Shown here: positions 1 to 8,674 of the stretch, in pieces
Layout of the letters: the number at the start of each line of letters is the position of its first letter
How positions within the stretch are numbered: the stretch's first letter is position 1
Origin: Streptomyces griseoviridis
GTDB taxonomy: Bacteria > Actinomycetota > Actinomycetes > Streptomycetales > Streptomycetaceae
NCBI RefSeq assembly: GCF_005222485.1
Contig: NZ_CP029078.1
Span: 8,433,501 to 8,497,500 of the forward strand
Direction: 5' to 3'
DNA: 64,000 nt
Notes under the pieces: generated by a model
Seen by the model: the letters and a program-made list of their open reading frames with translations, nothing else
Databases searched by the model: none
What the model was told of the DNA's origin: nothing
Translations under genes and position numbers: made by a program

Positions 1-981
1 ACCATGGTCCGCCGCGTCGACGACGCCCTGGCGGCCTGGGAACACGACCCGTCCGTGCGGACGATCGTCCTCACCGGAGCTGGCGAACGCGGCCTGTGCG
101 CCGGCGGCGACATCCGCGCCGTGCACGACGACGCCCGCGACGGCGACGGCACCGCGTCGGCCGCCTTCTGGTGCGACGAGTACCACCTCAACGCCCGCAT
201 CGCCCGCTACCCCAAGCCCTACGTGGCCGTCATGGACGGCATCGTCATGGGCGGCGGCGTCGGCGTCTCCGCGCACGGCGGGGTCAGGATCGTCACCGAA
301 CGCTCCCGGATCGCCATGCCGGAGACCGGCATCGGCTTCGTCCCCGACGTCGGCGGCACCTACCTCCTCTCCCGTGCCCCCGGCGAACTCGGCACCCATC
401 TCGCCCTGACCGGCGCCCACTTCGGGGCGGGCGACGCCGTACTCTGCGGACTCGCCGACCACTTCGTGCCGTCCGCCGCGCTCGACATCCTCCTCGACGA
501 CCTCGCCGCCCTGCCCGTCGACGAAGCCCTCGCCCGGCACGTGCGGCCGCTGCCCGAGGGCGAGTTGGCCGCGAGGCGGGAGTGGATCGACGCCTGCTAC
601 CGGGCCGACACGGTCGAGGAGATCGTCCGACGGCTCCTCGCGCACGGCGATCCCGCGGCCAAGGAAACCGCCGAGACCCTGCTCTCCAAGTCGCCGACCG
701 CCCTCAAGGTCACCCTGGCCGCGATGCGCCGCGCCCGCCGGCTCGCCACCCTCGAAGAGGTCCTGGAGCAGGAGTACCGCGTCTCCTGCCACGCCCTCAC
801 CGCGCCCGACCTCGTCGAGGGCGTCCGCGCCCAGATCATCGACAAGGACCGCGACCCGCACTGGTCCCCGGCCCGCCTCGACGATGTCCACGACGCCGAC
901 GTGGCCCGCTTCTTCGCCCCGCTCGGCACCCGCGAACTGGGCCTCGCCCGGCCAGGACCGGCCCCGGAGGAGACCCGGTGA
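1..981 (+). CDS. 3-hydroxyisobutyryl-CoA hydrolase-like protein (5' partial)
   Basis: Crotonase-fold enzyme, most likely hydrolysing 3-hydroxyisobutyryl-CoA to free 3-hydroxyisobutyrate in valine degradation. The reading frame is open to the left edge; the methionine codon at 4 is probably internal, because the family normally has 20-40 residues before this point. Visible crotonase landmarks are the oxyanion segment [11 protein letters not shown], the second loop [11 protein letters not shown], and [20 protein letters not shown], which carries the catalytic Glu/Asp typical of HIBYL-CoA hydrolases rather than plain hydratases. The long C-terminal part ([20 protein letters not shown] ... [12 protein letters not shown]) is also typical of this subfamily. 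Its stop overlaps the next start (GTGA, 978-981), so translation is coupled to the 3-hydroxyisobutyrate dehydrogenase, the next pathway step. Confidence 0.88.
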   Translation, partial: TMVRRVDDALAAWEHDPSVRTIVLTGAGERGLCAGGDIRAVHDDARDGDGTASAAFWCDEYHLNARIARYPKPYVAVMDGIVMGGGVGVSAHGGVRIVTERSRIAMPETGIGFVPDVGGTYLLSRAPGELGTHLALTGAHFGAGDAVLCGLADHFVPSAALDILLDDLAALPVDEALARHVRPLPEGELAARREWIDACYRADTVEEIVRRLLAHGDPAAKETAETLLSKSPTALKVTLAAMRRARRLATLEEVLEQEYRVSCHALTAPDLVEGVRAQIIDKDRDPHWSPARLDDVHDADVARFFAPLGTRELGLARPGPAPEETR

Positions 982-1874
982 ACCGCACCGTCGCGTTCAT
1001 CGGACTCGGGCACATGGGCGCCCCGATGGCCGCCAACCTCGTGCGGGCCGGCCACCGGGTGGTCGGCCACGACCTGGTGCCGGCCGCCCTGGAGAGCGCC
1101 GTCGCGGCCGGCGTGCTCCCCGCCCCCTCGGCGGCCGAGGCCGTCACCGGGGCCGACCTCGTGCTGAGCATGCTCCCGGCGGGACGGCACGTCCTCGGCC
1201 TCTACGACGAGATCCTCCCCGCCGCCCGCCCCGGCACCCTCTTCGTCGACTGCTCCACCATCGACGTCGCCGACGCCCGCACCGCCCACGGACGCGCCAC
1301 CGCCGCCGGCATGCGGAGCCTGGACGCGCCCGTCTCCGGCGGGGTCGTCGGCGCCGAGGCCGGCACGCTCACCTTCATGGCGGGCGGGGGAGAGGCCGAG
1401 TTCGCCGAGGCGCTGCCGCTGCTCGACGCGATGGGCGGGAAGGCCGTCCACTGCGGGGACGCCGGCGCCGGACAGGTCGCGAAGATCTGCAACAACATGA
1501 TCCTCGGCGTCTCCATGATCGCCGTCAGCGAGGCCTTCGTCCTCGCCGAGAGCCTCGGCCTCTCCCACCAGGCCCTCTACGACGTCGCCTCCACCGCCTC
1601 CGGACAGTGCTGGGCGCTCAGCGTCAACTGCCCGGTGCCGGGCCCGGTTCCGGCCAGCCCCGCCAACCGCGACTACCGCCCGGGATTCGCCGCCTCCCTC
1701 ATGGCGAAGGATCTGGGGCTCGCCGCCAACGCCCTGCGCGCGGGCGGCATCCACGCCGAACTCGGCCTGCGGGCAGCGGAGTTGTACGAGCGGTACGCCG
1801 AACGCGCGGGCTCCGCGGAGGACTTCTCCGGCATCGTGCGCACCATCAGGGAACGGAGCACGGAACGCCCATGA
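978..1874 (+). CDS. mmsB: 3-hydroxyisobutyrate dehydrogenase
   Basis: NAD-dependent oxidation of 3-hydroxyisobutyrate to methylmalonate semialdehyde in valine catabolism. The 298-residue protein begins with the Rossmann motif [16 protein letters not shown] (residues 7-22). It has the substrate signature DAPVSGG (116-122), the catalytic Lys169 within [10 protein letters not shown], and the expected all-helical C-terminal domain. Length matches the family. The GTG start at 978 overlaps the preceding stop and its own stop overlaps the next ATG (ATGA, 1871-1874), giving a tightly coupled three-gene operon in pathway order. Which beta-hydroxyacid is used in vivo is inferred from the neighbouring HIBYL-CoA hydrolase. 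Confidence 0.92.
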   Translation: MNRTVAFIGLGHMGAPMAANLVRAGHRVVGHDLVPAALESAVAAGVLPAPSAAEAVTGADLVLSMLPAGRHVLGLYDEILPAARPGTLFVDCSTIDVADARTAHGRATAAGMRSLDAPVSGGVVGAEAGTLTFMAGGGEAEFAEALPLLDAMGGKAVHCGDAGAGQVAKICNNMILGVSMIAVSEAFVLAESLGLSHQALYDVASTASGQCWALSVNCPVPGPVPASPANRDYRPGFAASLMAKDLGLAANALRAGGIHAELGLRAAELYERYAERAGSAEDFSGIVRTIRERSTERP

Positions 1875-2767
1875 CCACGAAGCCCGACGACATCGATTCG
1901 CAGGGAACGGACGCCAACGGCACGGACGCCAACGGCACGGACGCCCAGGGCGCGGACGCCCACGGCACGAAGTCCGGTGGCGCGCTCTCCGACGACGCCT
2001 ATGAGACCGTCGTCGTCGAGCGCAGGGGTCGCACCGCCCTGCTCACCCTCAACCGGCCCGCCGCGCTCAACGCACTCAACCTCCAGGTCATGAACGAGGT
2101 GGTGGCCGCCACCGAGGCGCTCGACCGGGACCCGGAGTGCGGGTGCATCGTCATCACCGGCTCGCCGAAGGCGTTCGCGGCCGGCGCCGACATCAAGGAG
2201 ATGCGGCCGCAGGGGTACCTCGACATGTACCTCGCCGACTGGTTCGCCGCCTGGGACCGGCTCGGACAGCTCCGCACCCCGACCGTCGCCGCCGTCTCCG
2301 GGTACGCGCTCGGCGGCGGCTGCGAACTCGCCATGCTCTGCGACATCCTGCTCGCCGCCGACACCGCCGTCTTCGGCCAGCCCGAGATCAGGCTCGGCGT
2401 GATCCCCGGCATCGGCGGCTCCCAGCGGCTGACCCGGGCCGTCGGCAAGGCCAAGGCCATGGAACTCGTCCTGACCGGCCGCACCATGGACGCCACCGAG
2501 GCCGAACGCGCCGGACTCGTCTCCCGGGTGGTGCCGGCCGACGACCTCGTCCCCGAGGCGCTCGCCGTCGCCGAGACCGTCGCCGGCATGTCGCTGCCCG
2601 TCGCGATGATGGCGAAGGAGGCGGTCGCCCGCGCCTTCGAGACGACCCTCGCCGAAGGCGTCCGCTTCGAACGGCGCCTGTTCCACGCGGTGTTCGCCAC
2701 CGCCGACCAGAAGGAGGGCATGAGCGCCTTCACCGAGAAGCGCCCCGCCGCGTTCCGCCACCGCTGA
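1871..2767 (+). CDS. enoyl-CoA hydratase
   Basis: Hydrates 2-enoyl-CoA, probably methacrylyl-CoA or crotonyl-CoA given its place in a valine-degradation operon. The crotonase core starts near residue 45 ([19 protein letters not shown]) and contains the oxyanion loop [11 protein letters not shown], the segment [11 protein letters not shown] and the catalytic region [20 protein letters not shown]. The odd part is the first 40 residues: a low-complexity leader in which [14 protein letters not shown] pentapeptides are tandemly repeated, encoded by about 15-bp DNA repeats at 1904-1975. Ordinary hydratases begin almost directly with the core, so the leader is probably a recent repeat expansion or a disordered extension. 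A 14-bp-stem terminator follows at once and ends the operon. Confidence 0.9.
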   Translation: MTTKPDDIDSQGTDANGTDANGTDAQGADAHGTKSGGALSDDAYETVVVERRGRTALLTLNRPAALNALNLQVMNEVVAATEALDRDPECGCIVITGSPKAFAAGADIKEMRPQGYLDMYLADWFAAWDRLGQLRTPTVAAVSGYALGGGCELAMLCDILLAADTAVFGQPEIRLGVIPGIGGSQRLTRAVGKAKAMELVLTGRTMDATEAERAGLVSRVVPADDLVPEALAVAETVAGMSLPVAMMAKEAVARAFETTLAEGVRFERRLFHAVFATADQKEGMSAFTEKRPAAFRHR

Positions 2768-2779
2768 CCCGACCCGCGC

Positions 2780-2815
2780 GCGAGAGGGCCCGGGGAACCC
2801 GCCGGGCCCTCTCGC
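2780..2815 (+). terminator. strong hairpin after the valine operon
   Basis: Perfect 14-bp stem (2780-2793 with 2802-2815) and an 8-nt loop, 13 bases after the hydratase stop. There is no T-tract, as is usual in Streptomyces. It also lies beyond the 3' end of the convergent ScfR regulator gene, so it may act in both directions. Confidence 0.85.
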
Positions 2816-2915
2816 GTCCGCTGCCCTCCACCGGCCGACGCGGCACCACGGACCCCGCCCACCGGCCCCGCCCACCGGCCTCGCCCTCCCGGAGCCCGTG
2901 TCCGTGCCCGTGCCC

Positions 2916-4361
2916 TCAGCGGGGCCCCCGCTCCGCCCGGCTCTCCACCGGATACGGGACGTACGACCGGCGGTCCGGGTCGATCGCCAGGCGTCCGCCC
3001 GCCGGGGGCCTGGCCCGCTGGGCGCAGTCACGGCGTTCGCAGATCCGGCAGCCGAGGCCGATCGGCGTCGCCGCGCGGGGATCGTCGAGGGCGACGCCCT
3101 GCGCGTACACCAGCCGTGGCGCGTGCCGCAGTTGGCAGCCCAGCGCGACGGCGAACTCGGCGCGCGGCGCGTGATGGCCGAAGCCGCCCCGGGTGACCGT
3201 GCGCGCGATCCAGAAGTACCGCTTCCCGTCCGGCATCTCGGCGACCTGCGTCAGTATCCGGCCCGGCGCCGAGAACGCCTCGTACACCGTCCACAGCGGG
3301 CAGGTGCCGCCCAGCCGGGAGAAGTGGAAGTCGGTCGCGGACTGCCGCTTGGAGATGTTGCCCGCGCGGTCGACCCGCAGGAAGGAGAACGGCACGCCCC
3401 GGCGGCCGGTGCGCTGGAGGGTGCTCAGCCGGTGGCAGACGGTCTCGAAGCCGACGCCGAACCGCGCCGACAGCAACTCGATGTCGTAGCCCACCTCCTC
3501 GGCGGCCGAGTGGAACGCCGTGTACGGCATCAGGAGGGCGCCCGCGAAGTAGTTCGCCAGGCCGATCCGGGCCAGCGCCGCCGACTCCTCCGTCGTCAAC
3601 TCCGTCGCCGTGGCGGCGAGTTCGTCGAGGAGCGGGCCGTGCTCCAGCAGGGCGAGCTGGGTGGCGAGCTGGAAGGCGCGCTGGCCGTCGCTGAGCCACG
3701 ACGACAGGAAGAGCAGTCCGGCCACCGGGTCGAAGCGGCGGGCGTCGGACGCGCGGCCCGGCACCACCCGCACACCGTGCCGCTCGGCGAGCCGCGCCGC
3801 CAGCGGGTCGGCGAAGCGGCCCGGCCGCGGCCGGATCGCCTCCGCCAGCCGCTCCGCCTCGGTGTCCAGCGGCTCGAAGTGGTTGTGGTGGGCGTAGAAG
3901 AAGTCCCGCACCTCGTCGTGCGGTTCACCCGCGGGCAGCAGGGCGTCCCCGGCGCCGGGGGAGCCGAGCGCGGCGGCCTGCTCGGCGGTGTCGCGGTAGC
4001 GGCGGTGCAGGGCGACCAGCGCGCGGGCCACCTCCGGATGGTCCCGTGCGGCCTCGGCGATGTCCTCGGCCGCGGGCGGCGCCACCCCGCACGCCTCGTC
4101 GGCGAGGGCTGCCCGAAGGTCCGCCGCCAGCCGGTCGCCCTCGGCCTCGGAGAAGAACTCCGCGTCGACGCCGAAGACCTCCGCGATCCGCAGCAGTACC
4201 GGCGCCGTCAGTGGGCGCTGGCCCTTCTCCAACTGGTTCGCGTAGCTGGTGGAGATGGCGAGGGCGCGGGCCAGCTCGACCTGGTTCATCCCGTGCTCGC
4301 GGCGCAGCCGGCGCAGCTTGGCGGGAGCGTAGACCTTGCGGTCGGCAGGACGTGGGGCCAT
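2916..4361 (-). CDS. ScfR-family (short-chain acyl regulator) XRE transcription factor
   Basis: Actinobacterial regulator of the RamB/PrpR type, expected to sense a short-chain acyl-CoA and control the divergent methylcitrate genes. Residues about 10-65 form an XRE helix-turn-helix (KLRRLRREHGMNQVELARAL ... SYANQLEKGQRPLTAPVLLRI). A metallopeptidase-like ImmA/IrrE-type middle section and the family's C-terminal domain with Cys-rich ends (GLGCRICERRDCAQR) follow. The 481-residue length suits the family. The ATG at 4361 has an AGGAGG ribosome-binding site 8 bases upstream; the open frame extends further but without a better start. It is a clear paralogue of the protein at 25155-26567 (shared HETVCHRLSTLQR, SKRQSAT.FHFSR and GGTCPLW blocks). 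The exact effector is inferred. Confidence 0.9.
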   Translation of the reverse strand: MAPRPADRKVYAPAKLRRLRREHGMNQVELARALAISTSYANQLEKGQRPLTAPVLLRIAEVFGVDAEFFSEAEGDRLAADLRAALADEACGVAPPAAEDIAEAARDHPEVARALVALHRRYRDTAEQAAALGSPGAGDALLPAGEPHDEVRDFFYAHHNHFEPLDTEAERLAEAIRPRPGRFADPLAARLAERHGVRVVPGRASDARRFDPVAGLLFLSSWLSDGQRAFQLATQLALLEHGPLLDELAATATELTTEESAALARIGLANYFAGALLMPYTAFHSAAEEVGYDIELLSARFGVGFETVCHRLSTLQRTGRRGVPFSFLRVDRAGNISKRQSATDFHFSRLGGTCPLWTVYEAFSAPGRILTQVAEMPDGKRYFWIARTVTRGGFGHHAPRAEFAVALGCQLRHAPRLVYAQGVALDDPRAATPIGLGCRICERRDCAQRARPPAGGRLAIDPDRRSYVPYPVESRAERGPR

Positions 4362-4816
4362 CGCGCGCCTCCTCGCGGGGCCGCCGGGCGACGGTGCCGC
4401 GGCGGCTGACGTTGCGAACCTAGCATTCGCAGAATCCGCATCTTCCGCAGATCCACAGCCGGTCGCTGTACGGAATCCGCAGGCGGGACGGGTGGCAGTG
4501 GGCCGGGACAGGGGGCAGGCTCGACCACCAGGGGACGCGGCGCCCGCCCGCACGGAGATCCACAGCGCGGACGGGCACGGCGGCTCCGCGAGCCGAAGTC
4601 CGCCGCCCCGCCTCCCCCCGGGGGGTGTCTGTCCCTTCCCGTCTGCCGCACGACGCCACGTACGCACTCCCGCCGCACCGACCCCGGACCGTCCCGCACG
4701 AGGGCCAGGGGAGGGCACGCCGAGAGCACGCGCCTGACGTCGCGCGGGCGCCCTGCGGCGACGACGGGAAAGGGTCGGACACCCGCCGGCCCAGTTCCCG
4801 CCCAGCGAGGAGTCCC
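4362..4816. promoter_or_regulatory. prp divergent control region
   Basis: A 455-bp gap between the regulator and prpD with no credible gene. Next to the regulator it holds a cluster of related short motifs: GTTGCGAAC at 4411-4419, TTCGCAGAA at 4426-4434, and TCCGCA at 4435, 4444 and 4476. TTGCGAA-type words resemble the TTTGCAAA-like sites of RamB/PrpR regulators in mycobacteria and corynebacteria. I infer that these are autoregulatory and prp operator sites. The remaining stretch (about 4500-4800) is GC-rich with no structure I can name. Confidence 0.5.
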
Positions 4817-6325
4817 GTGATCGAGCACCACGTCCGCGTCCACCCCAGCGCCGACCACCTCCCGCGCGAGGACCAGCTCGCCTGGAAGCTCGCGTCCGTG
4901 GCCACCGCCACCGAGGAACTGGACGCCGACAGCGCCACCATGGCCGTCAACCGGGTCATCGACAACGCGTCGGTCGCCGTCGCCTCGCTGCTGCGCCGCC
5001 CGGTCGCGGTGGCCCGCGCCCAGGCCACCGCGCACCGCGCGAGCACCCCGGGCGCCGCCGTCTTCGGCACCCGCGCCCGGGTCTCCCCGGAGTGGGCCGC
5101 GTGGGCGAACGGCACCGCCGTCAGGGAACTCGACTTCCACGACACCTACCTCGCCGCCGACTACTCCCACCCGGGCGACTCCATCCCGCCGCTCCTCGCG
5201 GTCGCCCAGCACACCGGCCGCACCGGCGCCGACCTGCTGCGCGCCACCGTCGCCGCGTACGAGATCCACGTCGCCCTGGTGAAGGCGATCTGCCTGCACG
5301 AACACCGCGTCGACCATGTCGCGCACCTCAGCGCGGCCACCGCCTGCGGCCTCGGCGCGCTGCTGCGGCTGCCGACCGAGACGGTGTTCCAGGCGGTGCA
5401 GCAGGCCGTGCACACCACGACCGCCACCCGGCAGTCCCGCAAGGGCGAGATCTCCAGCTGGAAGGCGTTCGCGCCGGCCTTCGCGGGCAAGGCCGCCATC
5501 GAGGCCGTCGACCGGGCGATGCGCGGCGAGACCTCGCCCTCGCCGATCTACGAGGGCGAGGACGGGTTCCTGGCCTGGATGCTGGACGGCCCGAGGTCCG
5601 ACTACACCGTCCTGCTCCCGGAACCCGGCGAGCCCCGCCGGGCGATCCTCGACACCTACACCAAGGAGCACTCCGCCGAGTACCAGGCGCAGGCCGTCAT
5701 CGACCTGGCGCGGCGGCTGCGGGAGAAGACCGGACCGCTCGACCGGGTGCGCTCGGTCGTGCTGCACACCAGCCACCACACCCACCACGTCATCGGCTCG
5801 GGCGCGAACGACCCGCAGAAGTACGACCCGGCGGCCAGCCGCGAGACCCTCGACCACTCGGTGCCGTACATCCTCGCCGTCGCCCTGGAGGACGGCACCT
5901 GGCACCACGAGCGGTCCTACGCGCCCGAGCGGGCCCGCCGCCCGCGGACCGTGGCGCTGTGGCGCAGGATCTCGACCGTCGAGGACCCGGAGTGGACCCG
6001 CCGCTACCACGACCCCGACCCGGACCGCCGCGCCTTCGGCGGCCGGGCCGTCGTCACCCTGGACGACGGCTCGGTCGTCGAGGACGAACTCGCCGTCGCC
6101 GACGCCCACCCGGCCGGCGCCCGCCCCTTCGACCGGCCCGCCTACGCGGGCAAGTTCCGCACCCTGACCGAGGGCATCGTCACCGCGGCCGACCAGGACC
6201 GGTTCCTCGCCGTCGCCGAGCACCTCTCCGACCTGCCTGCGGGCGGCCTCGACGGACTCTTCCCGGTTGTGGACACCGACGCCGTCGCCGCGTACGACGC
6301 CCGGCTCCCGAAGGGCCTGTTCTGA
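4817..6325 (+). CDS. prpD: 2-methylcitrate dehydratase (MmgE/PrpD family)
   Basis: Dehydrates 2-methylcitrate to 2-methylaconitate in the methylcitrate cycle that disposes of propionyl-CoA. The 502-residue protein matches PrpD/MmgE length. Family features include [34 protein letters not shown] sequence around residues 95-120, the helical segment containing [14 protein letters not shown], and [19 protein letters not shown] near 210. The GTG at 4817 is chosen because a GCGAGGAG ribosome-binding site lies 5-12 bases upstream; the longer open frame has no such site. It leads the operon prpD-prpB-prpC and its stop overlaps prpB by one base (TGATG). Confidence 0.92.
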   Translation: MIEHHVRVHPSADHLPREDQLAWKLASVATATEELDADSATMAVNRVIDNASVAVASLLRRPVAVARAQATAHRASTPGAAVFGTRARVSPEWAAWANGTAVRELDFHDTYLAADYSHPGDSIPPLLAVAQHTGRTGADLLRATVAAYEIHVALVKAICLHEHRVDHVAHLSAATACGLGALLRLPTETVFQAVQQAVHTTTATRQSRKGEISSWKAFAPAFAGKAAIEAVDRAMRGETSPSPIYEGEDGFLAWMLDGPRSDYTVLLPEPGEPRRAILDTYTKEHSAEYQAQAVIDLARRLREKTGPLDRVRSVVLHTSHHTHHVIGSGANDPQKYDPAASRETLDHSVPYILAVALEDGTWHHERSYAPERARRPRTVALWRRISTVEDPEWTRRYHDPDPDRRAFGGRAVVTLDDGSVVEDELAVADAHPAGARPFDRPAYAGKFRTLTEGIVTAADQDRFLAVAEHLSDLPAGGLDGLFPVVDTDAVAAYDARLPKGLF

Positions 6326-7233
6326 TGCCGCAGCACACCCGCACCACGCCCGCCGAGCGCCGCCGCGCCTTCCGCGAACAGCTCGCCTCCGGACGGCTGT
6401 TGAGGATGCCGGGCGCCATCAACCCGCTCACGGCACGGCTGATCCAGGACACCGGGTTCGACGCCGTCTACCTCTCCGGAGCGGTCCTCGCCGCCGACCT
6501 CGGGCTCCCCGACATCGGCCTCACCACCTCCACCGAGATCGCCGCCCGCGCCCAGCAGACGACCCGGGTGACCGACCTGCCCGTCCTCGTCGACGCGGAC
6601 ACCGGGTTCGGCGAGCCCATGAACGCGGCCCGAACCGTCCAACTCCTGGAGGACGCGGGGGTGGCGGGACTGCACCTGGAGGACCAGGTCAACCCCAAGC
6701 GCTGCGGCCACCTCGACGGCAAGACGGTCACCGCGCGCGAGGAGATGGTCCGCCGGATCAGGGCAGCGGTCGACGCCCGCCGCGACCCGGACCTCCTCCT
6801 GATGGCCCGCACCGACGCCCGCTCGATCGAGGGCCTCGACGCGGCGATCGACCGGGCGAAGGCGTACGTCGACGCGGGCGCCGACGCGATCTTCCCCGAG
6901 GCGCTCGCCGGCGCCGCCGAGTACGAGGCGTTCCGCGAAGCCGTCGACGTACCGCTGCTCGCCAACATGACGGAGTTCGGCAAGTCCCCGCTGCTGGACG
7001 CCCGGACGCTGGAGAGCCTCGGCTACAACATCGCGCTCTACCCGGTCACGCTGCTGCGGATCGCCATGGGCGCCGTCGAGGACGGCCTGCGCACCCTCGC
7101 CGCCGAGGGCACCCAGGAGTCCCTGCTGCCCCGCATGCAGACCCGCTCCCGCCTGTACGAACTCCTCGGCTACCAGGAGTACACGGCCTTCGACTCGGCC
7201 GTCTTCGACTTCACCCTTCCGCCCGGCACCTGA
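6325..7233 (+). CDS. prpB: 2-methylisocitrate lyase
   Basis: Cleaves 2-methylisocitrate to pyruvate and succinate, the last step of the methylcitrate cycle. A 302-residue member of the PEP mutase/isocitrate lyase superfamily: it shows the metal-binding strand VDADTGFG (89-96), the HLEDQ segment and the catalytic-loop signature PKRCGH with Cys127. The isocitrate lyase in this window has KKCGH at the same place, so the two enzymes are distinguishable; the short length and R before Cys fit PrpB. It overlaps prpD by one base and is followed by prpC after 16 bases. Confidence 0.95.
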   Translation: MPQHTRTTPAERRRAFREQLASGRLLRMPGAINPLTARLIQDTGFDAVYLSGAVLAADLGLPDIGLTTSTEIAARAQQTTRVTDLPVLVDADTGFGEPMNAARTVQLLEDAGVAGLHLEDQVNPKRCGHLDGKTVTAREEMVRRIRAAVDARRDPDLLLMARTDARSIEGLDAAIDRAKAYVDAGADAIFPEALAGAAEYEAFREAVDVPLLANMTEFGKSPLLDARTLESLGYNIALYPVTLLRIAMGAVEDGLRTLAAEGTQESLLPRMQTRSRLYELLGYQEYTAFDSAVFDFTLPPGT

Positions 7234-7249
7234 CGCACCGGAGGCACCG

Positions 7250-8386
7250 ATGTCCACCACCGCACCCGCGATCCACCGGGGTCTGGCCGGTGTCGTCGTC
7301 GACACCACCGAGATCTCCACGGTCGTCCAGGACACCAACTCCCTGACCTACCGCGGCTATCCGGTCCAGGAACTGGCCGCGCGACGCTCCTTCGAGGAAG
7401 TCTCCTACCTGCTCTGGAACGGCGAACTCCCCGACGCGGCACAGCTCGCCGACTTCCAGGCCCGCGAGCGCGCGCTGCGCCCCCTGGACCGCACCACCAC
7501 CGAACTGCTCGCCCGGCTGCCCGAGACCTGCCACCCGATGGACGTGCTGCGCACCGCCGTCAGCTTCTTCGGCGCGCAGGACGTCACCGAGGACGACGGC
7601 AGCCCGGCCGCGCACCGAGCCAAGTCCCTGAACCTGCTGGCGAAGCTGCCGACGGTGGTCGCCGCCGACCAGCGCCGCCGCCGCGGACTCGCCCCGATCC
7701 CGCCGGACCCCGGCCTCTCCTACGCGGAGAACTTCTTCCACATGTGCTTCGGCGCGGTGCCCGACCAGGACGTGGTGCGCTGCTTCGAGATCTCCCTGGT
7801 CCTGTACGCCGAACACAGCTTCAACGCCTCGACGTTCACCGCGCGGGTGGTCACCTCCACCCTCTCCGACCTGTACAGCGCGGTCACCGCGGCGATCGGC
7901 GCCCTCAAGGGCCCGCTGCACGGCGGCGCCAACGAGGCGGTGATGCGCATGCTGGAGGAGATCGGCGACCCGCGGACGGTGGAACCCTGGCTTGACGAGG
8001 CCCTGGCGTCACGCCGCACGGTCATGGGTTTCGGCCACCGCGTCTACAAGCACGGCGACTCCCGGGTCCCGATCATGCAGGAGGCGCTCGACCGGCTGGT
8101 GTCCCGCGCGGCGGACCCGGAGACGACCCGCCTGGCCACCCTGCACGCGGCCCTGCGCCACGCGATGCTCACCCGCAGGTCCCTCCACCCCAACCTGGAC
8201 TACCCGGCGGGCCTCGCCTACCACCTGATGGGCTTCGACACCCCGGCCTTCACCCCGATCTTCGTGATGAGCCGCATCACGGGCTGGACGGCCCACATCA
8301 CGGAACAACTGACCCACAACGCCCTGATCAGACCGCTGGCCTCGTACGACGGGCGGGGGGAGCGGGCGGTGCCGGTGGGGAGGTGA
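7250..8386 (+). CDS. prpC: 2-methylcitrate synthase / citrate synthase
   Basis: Condenses propionyl-CoA with oxaloacetate to 2-methylcitrate; many actinobacterial enzymes also accept acetyl-CoA. The 378-residue protein carries citrate synthase signatures GPLHGGANEAV with catalytic His224, MGFGHRVYKHGD with His263, and LDYPAG with the catalytic Asp. The short N terminus (GLAGVVVDTTEIS) is that of the PrpC/CitZ subgroup, not of hexameric housekeeping citrate synthase. A GGAGG ribosome-binding site precedes the ATG. Position directly behind prpDB supports the methylcitrate role. No prpE (propionyl-CoA synthetase) follows, so propionyl-CoA probably comes from amino-acid or odd-chain degradation. 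Confidence 0.93.
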   Translation: MSTTAPAIHRGLAGVVVDTTEISTVVQDTNSLTYRGYPVQELAARRSFEEVSYLLWNGELPDAAQLADFQARERALRPLDRTTTELLARLPETCHPMDVLRTAVSFFGAQDVTEDDGSPAAHRAKSLNLLAKLPTVVAADQRRRRGLAPIPPDPGLSYAENFFHMCFGAVPDQDVVRCFEISLVLYAEHSFNASTFTARVVTSTLSDLYSAVTAAIGALKGPLHGGANEAVMRMLEEIGDPRTVEPWLDEALASRRTVMGFGHRVYKHGDSRVPIMQEALDRLVSRAADPETTRLATLHAALRHAMLTRRSLHPNLDYPAGLAYHLMGFDTPAFTPIFVMSRITGWTAHITEQLTHNALIRPLASYDGRGERAVPVGR

Positions 8387-8674
8387 ACTGCCCTGACAGG
8401 AAGCGGCGTTGCCCTGGTAGGCGCCGGGGATCCGCCAGCGGTGCGCCCTGATCGAACGGTTCGTCGCCGAGCGACGCGTCCCCGGAACGGGTCGGTCCGG
8501 CCATCGCAGTCCCACCCCTCAACTCGGTGTGATTCCCGCGCGGTTGAACTCGACCCGAGTCACTGACGATCATCGCAAAGTGACGAAAGTGCTTCCAGGA
8601 TGTTCCGGGTCGGCATACCCTGCGTGAATTACCGCACGTCGGACCGCAGCGGTTTGACGTGCGGCGGAGGTGTC
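8387..8674. promoter_or_regulatory. region upstream of the unknown ATPase operon
   Basis: A 288-bp gap between prpC and the unknown two-gene operon. It is less GC-rich than its surroundings and contains an inverted repeat ACTCG-ACC-CGAGT at 8548-8560. The start of the next gene has a GGAGG at 8666-8670. The gap probably carries the operon's own promoter; no terminator for prpC is obvious. The short open frames here look non-coding. Confidence 0.4.

Noticed and set aside
8387..8674. Possible IS or small gene upstream of the unknown operon
   Set aside because: No transposase motif, terminal repeats or target-site duplication were found, and the short open frames lack ribosome-binding sites.
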